Positions 1 through 10,512 of a stretch of 64,000 bases of DNA are shown piece after piece. This DNA is from Chrysemys picta bellii (Eukaryota > Chordata > Testudines > Emydidae). Location of the stretch: the NCBI RefSeq assembly GCF_011386835.1, contig NC_088796.1, positions 31,265,011 to 31,329,010 of the forward strand, in the 5' to 3' direction. The position numbers were made by a program, and so were the translations under genes. The first letter of the stretch is position 1, and the number at the start of each line of letters is the position of its first letter. A model generated the notes under the pieces. It did not search any database, was not told the DNA's origin, and worked only from the letters and a program-made list of their open reading frames with translations.

Positions 1-960
1 CAAGCCGGCAGCCCAGGATACAGTCCAGGAAGGCACAGCCTAGCAGCGGCACAGGCTTATTTCCAGCAGCAAAGGCACTGCGGAGCAAGAAACAGATTAC
101 AGATACAGACCAAGGAGTTAGCTTGGGTCTGTCTACTGGGGAAACAAGGCCAGCAGCTAGGACAGGGGAAGTTTGCAAGAGGGAGTTCTTACCAATCCCC
201 AGGACAGTAGCAAGCACAGAGACAGGAACGGCAGTAGCATCGGAGGATGGAGAGAGGACTCGATTCGCTTACAATAAACAGGAGATCTCCAGGCACAAAT
301 TTGTTGTTCGTGGGAGAGGAGTTTAAAAACGGGGGTACGCTCAAAAACAAACGAGAGCGGGGAGAGGGCCCCCCAAAGACCCATAGCTGATCAGACCAGG
401 AGGCAAAGCAAGGCCCTTCTCCGAGGTCTGATCAGAAAATGTCCGGCTTTAAAGGCAAACTCAGGCAGTTTCCCACCAGTACTTTTGATTGACTCCTCTT
501 GATACAGGGGAGGAGAGAAGGCAGGGAAAGGCTGCAGGTAAGCATAGGCATGCCTGGGCATGTTCTGAGCCACAGGTATGACTCATATGCTTAATTAGTT
601 GGCCACTTCAGGTCTTGCATTTCTGGGCAGCGCCCCCCACACCGAGCCCAGGTCTGAACAAAGGAACCGAACAAAGAAGCAAGAAGCCCCCTCCCTAGGC
701 AGAGCAATGGCTCCAGTTAGTCTGTACAAGCCATTCCTAGGAATAGGGCTGTGACTTTAGTTAGCACAATGGCCGGGAGGGGCGGCCACACAGGACAAAC
801 AGAAAGGAGAGGGGGAAAAGGAATGCAGCGGGGGACAGCTGTAACAGACAGAATAGACAGAATTATTTTTGTGAGTGATACATATCCCTGGGGTACCCAG
901 TTTTTCATCTGAATAGAGTTTTTTCTCCACGGAAATTCTTTTGGGCCCTGTGGAAAAACA
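1..960. other. unclassified GC-richer, LTR-like stretch
   Basis: This stretch is richer in G+C than the AT-rich DNA after it, and its style (CAGCAG runs, an AATAAA-like motif near 272, TTTAAAA near 325) resembles vertebrate LTR or retroviral leader sequence. No terminal repeat, primer-binding site or protein motif could be fixed, and the left edge is cut by the window. Short open frames here match no family I know. Being a repeat is an inference from composition and general familiarity only. Confidence 0.3.
387..435. repeat. short perfect inverted repeat
   Basis: CTGATCAGACC at 387-397 and GGTCTGATCAG at 425-435 are exact reverse complements, giving an 11-bp stem with a 27-nt loop. It sits in the unclassified GC-richer stretch. 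Function unknown; it may be part of an LTR or MITE. Confidence 0.6.
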
Positions 961-2984
961 AGATAAAATACACAAGAAAAAGCATGACTTTCTAGCCCGT
1001 GCAACATGCCTTTTAAGATCAACTGTGGGAATACTTGTCCTCTAATTCTCTACTTAATATGCACACATTACATTCTTTTCCCCCCTATATCATATGAAAG
1101 ACTAGCAACACTGCTCATGTTGTATGCTGGTAAAGTCTGCAGGAAATGGTTACTTCACCGTCAAAATGCAGCAATACTGTTCATAACTGTTTTGCATAAA
1201 CAATATGCACCTCAGTCTCTGAAGCAGTGAAATTAAGCTTTATTCATATGACTTCAGTGTATCATGAATAAAAGATACATTCTCTATCCCTGCCTCGTAA
1301 CTTAAAAAAGAGAAGCTTTAGTACTGTATTGTTGCCAAAAATAGCTGATCCCCCAGCTGCCTCAAGTAATCTAGAGAAGAGCTGTGTGAAACTTGCCAGT
1401 TTGAAATGGATCTATCTGTCTGTCTTTCAGTTTCTATAACAGCCCCTGTAGTATCTGAGCACTTCTCAAAGTTATAAACCAATGAACAGATAATTGTCAT
1501 CACTCCATTGACTTGAATGGAGTGATGACAAATTATATAAATTATGAATCTGTCCCCAAATCCACAAATATCCTCTGACCTCATTTTCCTCCCCTCGTCT
1601 CCTGATACGGGCAATTTTGGAGCAGTTTTTATTTCCTTTTCTCTCTTGTGTTCATTCTTCTACTGTTCTTCATTTTCTTTTGCTTCCTTCTTGCCTTCAC
1701 CTCGTTTTGCCCCTCATTCGTCCCTCTCTCAACCTTTCCTGTTGCACTTATGGGAAAGCAACATCAAAAAGGAGAGATTCTGAAGACCATGAGATTAGTG
1801 GTTATTCTAATTTCTTCCAGTAGTAAATGCCAAAGCCTTGGCCCTATTATTAAGAAAGCCTTGTTTCCTGCTGCCACAAATTTTACCACCAGGTGGACAC
1901 GTTTCTAGTTCCCGATGAGTGAAGCTGCTAATGGAGATTGTCATCCTCTGGGCCAATTCCCTGGGGAGCCTTGAAAATTAGGATTTTGACTTCTAAATAG
2001 TATATGGCCCATTATTCTATGAGGGGCAGTGTAGTGAGTGGAACCCTGGAAGAGTAACCCAATAAAATGATTCCAAGGAAAAGTTATCAACTGAATAACA
2101 GGTAGGTGGATCAGGCCCTGTTGGTGACTGCTCAGGAAGTCACATGGAGTGAGTTAAATCAGAAAGTAAGGCAGACCAGACTGACAATAAAATAGAGATG
2201 GGTCAAGGTGGCCAGATGAAGTCTATGTGCCCAAAGATGCTGGAGTACTGTTTCTACCTGCATCTATCACATGCAATGATGAAAGGCCCTTAAATATGTT
2301 TGTTTAGAGACAACTGTATGGATTTAGAGATAATCTCATGAATTTGGAATTGCCTTCAGCCAGTCAGATCACAACTTTCATGTAAGACATATGACAAACA
2401 CCAAATTCTAAATATGAAAAAATGCCATATATGCATGAAGAGATAAAACAGATCCTAGTGAGTTACTCCAAGCATGTTTGGCATGTTAAATACATACATT
2501 TAGCTTGTGTGCCTTCAGACACCACACTACTAATAAAAGAGCTTATTCTGGATTATTGCTTTGGGAAATATCGCTTATGCAGCCAAAGCATGACATCTCA
2601 AATCATGTTTTTATTTAATTTTTAAGGAAACAGATGATTTTCCTATCTTGATGTGTTTATCATTTTGAATCTGAGCCAACTATCTCTGTGAGAATTCACT
2701 CTGTAGCTCCTAAAACTGGTAGAGTATCAAGTCTTATTAAAAGTATGCCAAGCTTACGTTTGCAGCTCTATGATGAAAAAAAATAAAGATATTGGTTTTC
2801 CTTTGATCAGCCATTTCATATTATGTTTAGTCAGACAGATGCTCAAAGGTTAAAAATGATGTTTTTTTAGCTTTTACAGATAATTTGTGTTGTCTGTTTA
2901 TGCTGACGTAAAAAAAAAGCTCAAAATGGTCTGTTTTTCAGATATTTATCAAAGTTCTCTGCAGAGTCCAAAGTGGAAAAGCCA
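961..2984. other. no recognisable gene
   Basis: AT-rich sequence with pyrimidine-rich patches (1560-1740) and short open frames without family similarity. Apart from the hairpin at 1494-1531 I see nothing that can be assigned. Confidence 0.6.
1494..1531. repeat. perfect hairpin with CCATT...AATGG core
   Basis: A 16-bp perfect inverted repeat (1494-1509 against 1516-1531) around a 6-nt loop. The stem ends in CTCCATT/AATGGAG. Other short palindromes in this window (13396-13487, 24523-24556, 50985-51039) share the CCATTGA/TCAATGG-type centre, so it is probably a decayed copy of a palindromic MITE-like family rather than a unique regulatory hairpin. Confidence 0.7.
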
Positions 2985-5064
2985 GTGATGGACCTATCCT
3001 CTATGAACGTATTTAATTCTTTTTTAACCCAGTTATACTTTTGGCCTTCACAACATACCCAGGCAATGAGTTCCACAGATTGGCTGTGTATTGCGAAAAG
3101 TACTTCCTTATGTTTGTTTTAAACCTGCTGCCTATTAATTTCATTGGGTGACCCCTGCTTCTTGTGTTCTATGAAGCCGGTAAATAAAACATCCTTATTC
3201 ATTTTCTCTGCACCATTCATGATTTTATAGTCCTCTATCATATCCCGCCTTAGTTATCTCTTTTCTAAGCTGAACACTCCCAGTCTCTCCTTATATGGAA
3301 GCTTTTCTGTACCTTTAATCATTTTTGTTGCCTTTCTCTGTACTTTTTCTAACCCTAATGTTTCTTTTTTGAAATGGGACAACCAAAACTGCACATAGTA
3401 TTCAAGGTGTGGGCGTTCCATGGATTTAATACAGTGGCATTACGATACTTTCTGTTTTATTATCTATCTCTTTTCTAATGGTTCCTAACATTCTGTTTAG
3501 CTTTTTTGATTGTTTCTGAACATTGAGCAGATGTTTTCAGAGAACTATCCACAATGACTCCAAGATCTCTTTCTTGAGTGGTAACAGCTAATTCAGACTT
3601 TATCATTTTATAGCTATAGTTAGGATTATGTTTTCCAATGTGCATTACTTAGCACTTATCAACACAGAATTTCATCTGCCATTTTGTTGCCCAGTTACCC
3701 AGCTTTGGGAGATCCCTTTGTAACTCTTCACAGTCAATTTTGGACTTAACTATCTTGAGTAATTTTATATCATCTGCAAATTTTGCCACCTCACTGATTA
3801 CTCCCTTTTCTAGACCATTTATGAATATATTGAACATCACTGGTCCCAGTACAGATCCTTGGGGGACCCCACTATTTACCTCTCTCCATTGTGAAAATTG
3901 ACTGTTTATTCCTACCCTTTGTTTCCTATCTTTTAACTAGTTACTGATCCATGAAAGGACCTTACTCTTGTGCCATTATTCAATATTTTGCTTACGCGCC
4001 TTTGGTAAAGAATCTTGCCAAAGGCTTTCTGAAAGTCTAAGGACACTGTATCAGCTGGATCACCCTTCTCCACATGTTTGTTGACCCCCCCCTTAAAGAA
4101 TTCTAACAGATTGGTGAGGTATGATTTCCTTTTAGAAAAGCCCTGTTGGCTCTTCCCCAACAAATCATGTTCATCTGTGTGTCTGATAATTCAATTCTTT
4201 GCTATAGTTTCAACCAATTTGCCTAGTACTGAATTTATGCATACTGGCCTGCCAGGATCACCTCTAGAGCCTTTTGAAAAAAAATGGTATCACATTAGCT
4301 ATTCTTCAGTCATCTGGTACAAAGGCTGATTTAAGTGATAGCCTACATAACACAGTTAGTAGTTCTGCAATTTCTTCTTTGAGTTCCTTCAGAACTCTTG
4401 GGTGAATACCATCTGGTTCTGGTGACTTATTATTATTGTTTAATTTATCAATTTGTTCCAAAACCTCCTCCATTAACACCTCAATCTGGGATAGTTCTTC
4501 AGATTTGTCACCTAAAAGGAATAGCTCAGGTGTGGGAATCTCCTTTACATCATCTGCAGTGAAGATTGATGCAACAAATTCATTTTTGCTTCTCTGCAAT
4601 GGCCTTATGTTCCTTGAATGCGCCTTTAGCACATCCGTTGTGCAGTGGCCTCCCTAGTAGCTTGGCAGGTTTCCTGCTTCTGATGTAGTTAAAAAAAATT
4701 GTTGTTAGTTTTTGTGTATTTCTGTAGATGCTCTTCAAATTCTTTCTTGGCCTGCCTAATAATAGTCTTACATTTGACTTGCCAGAGTTTATGTTCCTTT
4801 CTATTTTCCTCAGTAGAATTTGATTTAAAGTTTTTAAAGGATGTCTTTTTGTCTCAAACCTCCTCTTTTACTCTGTTCTTTAACTATCGTGGTGTGATGA
4901 GTTTTTTGGGTCCTATTACTATTATTATTTGGGGTATACATACAGTTTGAGCTTCTTTTATGGTGTTTCTAAAAAGTTTCCACGAAGCTTGCAGGCATTT
5001 CGTTCTTTTGACAGTTCCTTTTAATTTCTGTTTAACTAGCCTTCTCATTTTTGTAAAGTTCCTC
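2985..5064 (-). mobile_element. CR1 LINE, 3' part (split by Gypsy insertion)
   Basis: Reverse-complement reading gives CR1 ORF2 from the reverse transcriptase region to near its C-terminus, with many stops and frameshifts. It can be followed in parallel with the better preserved CR1 at 38270-40858: the same blocks occur in the same order (for example the text around 3100-3250 against 38600-38750, and 4000-4450 against 39500-39930). The 3' untranslated tail with terminal 8-bp repeats is not evident, so the left end near 2985 is approximate. At 5064 the CR1 text stops at the Gypsy LTR and resumes at about 10692 with its endonuclease part. Confidence 0.88.
3649..4632 (-). pseudogene. CR1 ORF2 reverse transcriptase remnant
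   Basis: Three broken frames carry CR1 reverse transcriptase blocks in the right order on the minus strand. These are an upstream block with KLNNNNKSPEPDGIHPRVLK at 4306-4632; a fingers/palm segment containing QQGFSKRKSYLTNLLEFF and SLDFQKAFGK at 3933-4163; and the catalytic palm motif FADDIKLLKI with FNIFINGLEKG at 3649-3840. The FADD box keeps both aspartates, but frame changes between blocks exclude a working enzyme. The family's role is target-primed reverse transcription of CR1 RNA. Confidence 0.85.
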
Positions 5065-5229
5065 TATTATATTTGGACCCAGCAGAGAAGGAGATTGACA
5101 CAGAGAGAGCTGATAGAAATACAGTTGTGCTTGTTTTATTGTTCTTGCAGTAAAACAAACTAACACGAAAGTGAGGCTTTGCGTAGGAGAAGGGAGAGCG
5201 CTCAAACATTTAAAAGGGACAGGACATCA
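5065..5229 (-). repeat. Gypsy 3' LTR (about 165 bp)
   Basis: Aligns with 10513-10691 over its whole length: both read TATATTTCGGACC/TATATTTGGACCC at the left and GGACATCA at the right, with shared AGGAGATTG, CTGATAGAAA and GAGGCTTTGC blocks between. In element orientation it starts TGATGTCC and ends ATAATA, where the other copy ends ATAACA. An LTR this short is unusual. The copy has diverged and lost about 14 bp relative to its partner. Confidence 0.8.
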
Positions 5230-5246
5230 GATTCCTCCACCATACT
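5230..5246 (-). other. putative polypurine tract of Gypsy element
   Basis: Immediately inside the 3' LTR the minus strand reads GGTGGAGGAATC, a purine run at the place where plus-strand DNA synthesis is primed in LTR retrotransposons. Assigned by position and composition only. Confidence 0.5.
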
Positions 5247-5599
5247 TGAAAAACCGTTTCAAACACCTATATATTATCAGTTTACCTGCTAACGATAAAC
5301 ACTGTATAACCTGACTAAAATATGTGAGTGGACTGCCAGAGAATCTTAAATTGCAAGGAATTGTTCTGCTCTGGAATAGCAACTCAGTTACTAAACAATG
5401 TATAAGTTCAGACACACAACTAGTTTTCGCACTCTGTTGGGATAACATGATGATGGCAGTGGGCAGTGGGCAGTTGGTGGTAAAGAATCAACTGGATGTG
5501 GTTCCAAAGTTTCTCCCAACAAGTTGTTGAAATTAGGAGTTGTAACAGGAGATTTGATCAGAGGAATAGAAAATCCTACTGGAACATCCCTGGGCTCCC

Positions 5600-6495
5600 A
5601 TATTTTTTTAGGCTATAACTGATCCATATATTGTCTCCATAAAATACTGTTGGATAGTTTTATCATGAATGAAAGAGGTTATGTGCATTTTACAAGTTCT
5701 TCACATACCATTTCACTCCAGAACCATAGTTGCAAGTTCACACTAAAACTCCTACATAAAGAAAACAATAAGTCTCATGTCATTGGTCAATTTGCATAGT
5801 GTGGGATTTGGCCACATGTGAAGCAATATCAGGATGTAGCAGTTCCAACTGGTATGCAAAGATCACTTCAAGAAAAGAGATGCAGGTAACTCTTGAGTAG
5901 TAGCATGTGGAGTGTTCCTGGAGACAAGCAAGAAATTGTCCAGTTTCTGCTGATGACTTAGCTTTAAGGCATGCTTAAGTGTTTGTAAAAAGTATTCTGA
6001 TAGTCCATTTGTAGCAGGATGGTGTGGAACAGAGCAAATGTGCTGAATTCCATTTGAAGCTAGGAACCGCTGAAATTCTTCAGAGCAGAATTGAGGTCCA
6101 GTGTCACTCACCAATTGTAAAGGTAAACAAGGTACAAAGATGTCCAACGGTCTTGGTAGCTGTAATTGAATTCATTCTGAAAACTTCTGGCCCTTTCAAG
6201 TGGGTGTCAACTATGACCAAAAACATAGAACCTTCTAAAGGTCCAGCAAAGCTCATATGAATAGGTGTCCAAGGAGGCCACAGCTAAGGGTGTAGACAAG
6301 CTGGATCAGGATCATGTTGAATTTGCTGACATACAGTACAGCACAGCACATTGCCTTCCTTTCACTATCTTTGTCAATCCCCGGCCACCAGACATGACTC
6401 TGGGCTATGGCCTTCAACTGTAAAATGCCAAAATGACCTTTGCGAAAAGCTTCCAAAACCTGAGATTGAAGTGATTTTTGAATGATCACTTGCAT
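5600..6495 (-). pseudogene. Gypsy integrase remnant
   Basis: The minus strand carries an H2C2 zinc-binding-like start (GHFGILQLKAIAQSHVWWPG at 6253-6495) followed in another frame by the integrase core: LVSDTGPQFCSEEFQRFL and PHHPATNGLSEYFLQTLK at 5863-6147. In the family these surround the second Asp and the Glu of the DDE triad; here the D of SDTGPQF and the E of GLSEYF are visible. The segment with the first Asp (about 6150-6250) is frame-broken. It would join element cDNA to host DNA if intact. The C-terminal part toward 5600 is poorly preserved. Confidence 0.85.
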
Positions 6496-6829
6496 TCACA
6501 ATAAGATGCAACCAGAATTCATAGATAAGTCACGCTGATGTGACACAAATTGTGTAAATGGGATTCTTTTGATCCAACACTACCTTGTAGTACCATTTCC
6601 CTTCACAAGAGAAAACACATCATCCTTAGCCATTTCTTTACTGATGTCTGTACCAATTATTGGGAACTATCCATCAAATGGAGATAGAACAGTTCATCTG
6701 AAGTTTCTGTGGGTTGACAGGAGCTTGGGGATGGCAGGAATGAGAGCCCATCAGCATTGTGTGCTGAGTCCCTTTATGGAATTGAATAGTATTGGAATGA
6801 GCTGAGATTAGCAATGCCCATCATTGCAT

Positions 6830-7376
6830 TCAAGCAGCAGTTGATGATGGAATTCCATATTTCAGTCCAAAAATCGAAAATAATGGGTGATGATCCAGCA
6901 ACAGGGTAAAATGTCTACCATACAGGTAGGTATGGAACTTTTGAATTCTGAAGATAATGCTGAGAGCCTTTAACTCTATTTGCTCATTGTTCTCAGGAGT
7001 AGACAGTGTTTGTGAAGTGAAGGCAATTAGTTTCTTCATGCCATTAGGAAAAATGTGAGAAAGAACTGCACCGATTCCATATGGTGAAGCATCACAAGCA
7101 AATGTTAATGTTAGCAAGGCATCAAAGTGCATAAGAACTTTGGCTGATGTCCAGTTTCTTTGCTTCCTTAAATGCACCATCACACTCATTAGTCCATTTC
7201 CACTTTTTCTTCACTTGTAACAGTTCATGTAAAGATGCCAATACTGTCACCAGATTAGGCAGAAATTTACTGTCATAGTTAAGCAGTCCTAAGAATGAAT
7301 GTAACTGTGACATATTCTCTGAGGGTGGCACTTCAAGAATTACCTGCTCTTTCTCTAGTGATTTCCTTAAGTCCAT
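6830..7376 (-). pseudogene. Gypsy RNase H domain remnant
   Basis: Two overlapping minus-strand frames give the RT connection (FLGLLNYDSKFLPNL at 7122-7376) and then the RNase H domain: FACDASPYGIGAVLSH, IAFTSQTLS, EQIELKALSIIF and YLYGRHFTLLLDHHPL at 6830-7189. The first catalytic Asp (ACDAS), the Glu of the IELKAL block and the Asp of the LDHHPL motif are present. A frameshift near 7130-7180 separates the two halves. The intact domain degrades the RNA of the RNA:DNA hybrid during reverse transcription. Confidence 0.87.
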
Positions 7377-7399
7377 GGCATCAATTACATGTTCAAGGT

Positions 7400-7760
7400 A
7401 TTCAAATGAAGGTTTGAAAAACTCATATTTGTCTCAACACATGTTGTCCATGGTCTTTCAAACATTGTAAAACAGTGTCCAAATTTCAAAGATAATCCTT
7501 CCTTGTAACAAGGATGTCATCCAAATAGCACTGAACTCTGTTCAGTCCCTTCAGAATCTCATTTATGGCTTTCTGGACCAGGGCAGGTGCCAATGTGATT
7601 CCAAGAGGCAATCTGTAACAAAATAAGCCTCTTTGTGTGTTGATTGTGAGAGATTTGCAAGATGCCAGATCAATCTACATTTGTACGTATGCATTGAGAA
7701 AATCCAATTTACTGAATCACTGTCCACCACTAAGAGTAGCAAACAAATCTTCAATACAAG
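7400..7760 (-). pseudogene. Gypsy reverse transcriptase palm remnant
   Basis: The minus strand encodes YRLPLGITLAPALVQKAIN and then VQCYLDDILVT; the YLDD box (7516-7527) is the catalytic palm motif of Ty3/Gypsy RT, with both aspartates kept. Upstream, near 7740-7800, is a block of the type preceding the palm ([16 protein letters not shown]). Stops and frame changes split the domain. It follows the protease remnant and precedes RNase H, the usual Pol order. Confidence 0.83.
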
Positions 7761-7942
7761 GTAGTGGATACTGGTCTACACATAAAACCACATTCAGTGT
7801 TACTTTGAAATCTCCACAAATTCAGACGGAGCTATCCTTCTTGATCACTGGTACTGTGAAAACTTGTTGATCACTATGTGAAACTGGTAACAAAACTGTT
7901 CACTAGATGGTCCAAATCAGCTTCTACCAGAGGCTTCAGAGC

Positions 7943-8345
7943 CTAAGGCACAAAGCTGAGCTTGCAATATTTTGGCTTGCTGTCAGACTTAAAAGTGAGC
8001 TTCACTGATATGTTGCTTACCTTTACAAGCTGTTTTTCAAAACCTTCGGAGTGTATGTCCAGTATTTCTTGGAGATTTTGAGGTGCTTTCATGATCACCT
8101 TGATCTCAGTCCAATTCACCTTGAGCTTCTCAAGCCAAGATCTGCCAAATAAAGGTGGATACTTTCCTTCAGTCACATAAAAGGGCAAAACAACTAATTG
8201 TCTGTCTAGCTGAACTTTCACCTGGTATAAATCTTCAAAATTGTGGAGGTTTCTTCCAGAGGAACTTGGGACAAAGTCTGGTGATAGCTAAATGCAGAAA
8301 TCAGTGACATGGAAACTCCAGTATCAAACTCAATTCTTGTAGGTA
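7943..8345 (-). pseudogene. Gypsy aspartic protease remnant
   Basis: Minus-strand text near 8308-8340 reads TRIEFDTGVSMSLIS, the DTG active site of a retropepsin-type protease. Further on (7943-8221) are LPFYVTEGKYPPLFGRSWL and EKLKVNWTEIK, the linker typical of Gypsy polyproteins of this lineage between protease and RT. A frameshift near 8225-8300 separates the two. The product would be a homodimeric protease that processes Gag-Pol. Confidence 0.8.
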
Positions 8346-8489
8346 CGCCTTTGATCAACAGTATGATCTAGACGCCATTTCTGTCTCCAGCTTTCGATAA
8401 CATGTGCAATGCTAGATCTTGATCAATATCACTAGAGCTCTTGTCTTTTTCCACAGTATGATTTCCCGACTTCTGTCCTTTCTTTGGTT

Positions 8490-9260
8490 TAGTATTCACA
8501 GGTGTCTTCTTGCGTGTAATGTTACTCTATGTTGCTGGCCATTGAACTGTGTCTCAGCAATGTGTCCTTTCTTCTGACACTTTCTGCAAGTAATCTGGCA
8601 TGCCCAGCAATCCTTCTCAGCATGCATTGTTTGTGCACAACAGCCACATGGAAATTCCTTACATTCCTGTGGTCCTCTGTCCTGCTGCTTCATGAGATGA
8701 ACTTTTTGGTTACATTAATTCCAGAGAATCCTTCTCTGTGGCTTCCATTGCACCAGCCACTTCCATAGCGTCTGAATGTAAGCATGATACAGTCTATAAC
8801 TTCTTTTGGACCTGGCCATTGTGTAATCCAGAGACTAATTTGTCATGCAGGGCATCACTTAATGTTTGTCCATGCTCTGACAACTTTGTTAGAGCCACAA
8901 ACTGCTACTGACTCTCCATTTCCATGCTGTTATTGATTAAACTGATATCATTCTGCTATCATCGTGATAGGAGAAAACTGTTCCTGCATTGCTGCAGTAA
9001 TTGAAGTGTACATGGCAATTCCAGCACAGTTGGACACAAAAGATAACACAACAGTCCATATGTCTTTGGACCCATAGATAGATAACACAACAGTCCATAT
9101 GCCTTTGGACCCATCACTGTCGGCAAGGTCAAAATTCGTCGTCCATCTGGAATGGTGCTGCAGTGTACAAATTGCTCAAAACATTCAATACACCACCCAT
9201 GATTCACAGTTGTCATCGAATTCACCAACATTGCCCCAGAAAGGTCCCATTTCACTGCTC
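8490..9260 (-). pseudogene. Gypsy gag remnant with zinc knuckle
   Basis: The N-terminal part (about 9180-9240) reads GEFDDNCESWVVY and, one frame away, CFEQFVHCSTIPDGRR, followed by a GPKAYGLL block, as in Gag of the K02A2.6-like Gypsy group. The C-terminal part at 8496-8693 has a cysteine-rich segment ending CRKCQKKGHIAETQ, a CCHC-type zinc knuckle whose last Cys is lost (CxxC....H then no Cys at the expected place). A 39-bp tandem duplication lies inside (9041-9114). Broken by frameshifts. Confidence 0.75.
9041..9114. repeat. 39-bp-period tandem duplication inside gag
   Basis: The 35-nt text at 9041-9075 recurs at 9080-9114 with one difference (T/C at the position after CCATATG). The 39-bp offset equals 13 codons, so the Gag frame is kept and the peptide block GPK(A/T)YGLLCYL is read twice. 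It is either a local slippage duplication after insertion or a variant of the active element. Confidence 0.9.
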
Positions 9261-9699
9261 TCCGGTTGGACTTCATGCCTCCTGGACATCTCATGCCACA
9301 AGAAAACTGTTTATGTTACTGCACGATGTGCAGTTGAACACCTTCTGCTGGCTGTGTGCTCACAAGCTGTGTGCTCACACTGCAAACTACAGAATTCTTC
9401 CTTTGGTTTTACTTGGGCTCCCTCTGCTGGCAATAAACTCTCAGTGCAGGCTAACCTGTTTCTCTGCCTCTGCACGAGGTCAGTCAAGATGGCTGCTTGC
9501 TTCCACTTCACTGCTCTGTATGAACAGTTCCAGCTGTAATTGCAGAACTCTTATCCATTGTTCTATCTTTATTTTCCTGCCTCCCCCTCTCTAGCTGGCT
9601 GGTTCATGCTGAGCCAGGACCAAAACCAGCAGTCTGTCACCCTGTGCCTCTAGGTGAACTTTGTCCTCTTTTACATAGTAGTATGAAAGTCAAAGCCAT

Positions 9700-10440
9700 C
9701 CTGCTACCTGTGGATAAGGTTGCCATGAACTCTGCTATTTCAGGAACAGAGAGTCAACTGTGACCAGACATCATCATCACTAATGAGGAACAGAAGATCA
9801 TCATGGTGGATGTCACAGTTCCCTTTGAGAACAGGATCCCAGCCTTCTGTGACACCCGAACTCAAAAGGTGGAGAAATACGCCCCTCTGGCTGATGCCTT
9901 GAGAGCTAAGGGTTACCAGGTTCAAACACATGCGCTGATCATCGAAGCCCTGTGTGCATGTGATCCCAGTAATGAGCAAGTGTTCTGGGAATGTGGAATT
10001 GGTCAGTGCTATGCTCGGCTGATGGGGCAACTCATGGTGTGTCAGATGCCATCAAGGGACATCTATTTAGAACATATCTCCATACATCAGCAATACCAGC
10101 AGAGATGAGCTGGAGTGCCATTGGAAAAGTAACTGAAATACTCCTCTGGTTGTATTTACTGAGGGACAACCTACCCCAAATTCTCAAGTACAGAGGGACA
10201 ATCTACACTCATTGTTATGTACCTGAATATTTGAATACTAATACTTCAACTGTATTGTTAAATGTATTAACCTTAATTTGGATTATTGTAGATTATATAC
10301 TATATGTATGTTATGACTTTTAAACCAAACTTTGTACTTTGGGATAATTTAAGCATTATATGCAGCTATATAGATGCACTCTTTCCTTAACCTGTATATT
10401 AGATCATTTTAACATTAGCCTTAATAAAATTTTTAGTTGC
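9700..10440 (+). mobile_element. R2-like LINE, 5'-truncated 3' end
   Basis: A plus-strand fragment with the C-terminal endonuclease domain of an R2-like non-LTR retrotransposon and about 330 bp of AT-rich 3' untranslated sequence ending near AATAAAATTTTTAG (10423-10436). It sits between Gypsy gag and the Gypsy 5' LTR, opposite in orientation, so it landed inside the Gypsy leader. The exact left edge is not visible; coding similarity begins about 9715. R2 elements normally insert in 28S rDNA, but the surroundings here are not ribosomal. Confidence 0.78.
9715..10108 (+). pseudogene. R2-like restriction-like endonuclease domain
   Basis: The frame reads GTESQL, a TGA stop (9761-9763), then PDIIITNEEQK and VDVTVPFENRIPAF, with KVEKYAPLADALRAKGY, CGIGQCYARLMGQL and SRDIYLEHISIHQQY downstream. 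PD (9764-9769) followed by Asp 13 residues later (9809) matches the PD-X12-14-D catalytic pattern of R2-type restriction-like endonucleases. The TGA sits where relatives have Arg, so a CGA to TGA (CpG decay) change is likely. About 110 residues are free of stops after it. The domain nicks target DNA for target-primed reverse transcription. R4/NeSL-type elements carry related endonucleases and are the alternative. Confidence 0.8.
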
Positions 10441-10494
10441 TTCGTTTCTCTTTTTATTGTTCAGGCAATGGGAGATCTGGAAATTTATGGGATA

Positions 10495-10512
10495 TAAATC
10501 CTGTTTCACCAA
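10495..10512 (-). other. putative primer-binding site of Gypsy element
   Basis: Directly inside the 5' LTR, after one extra T, the minus strand reads TGGTGAAACAGGATTT. TGG complements the CCA end of a tRNA, and the position is right for a primer-binding site. I could not match the remainder to a particular tRNA with confidence. Confidence 0.5.

Noticed and set aside
9099..9594. Overlapping plus-strand frames of about 145 codons
   Set aside because: They are antisense to Gypsy gag and its leader, with no domain; gag on the minus strand explains the region.
9700..10440. Reading the R2-like fragment as evidence for a nearby rDNA unit
   Set aside because: No 28S sequence flanks it; both sides are Gypsy sequence.
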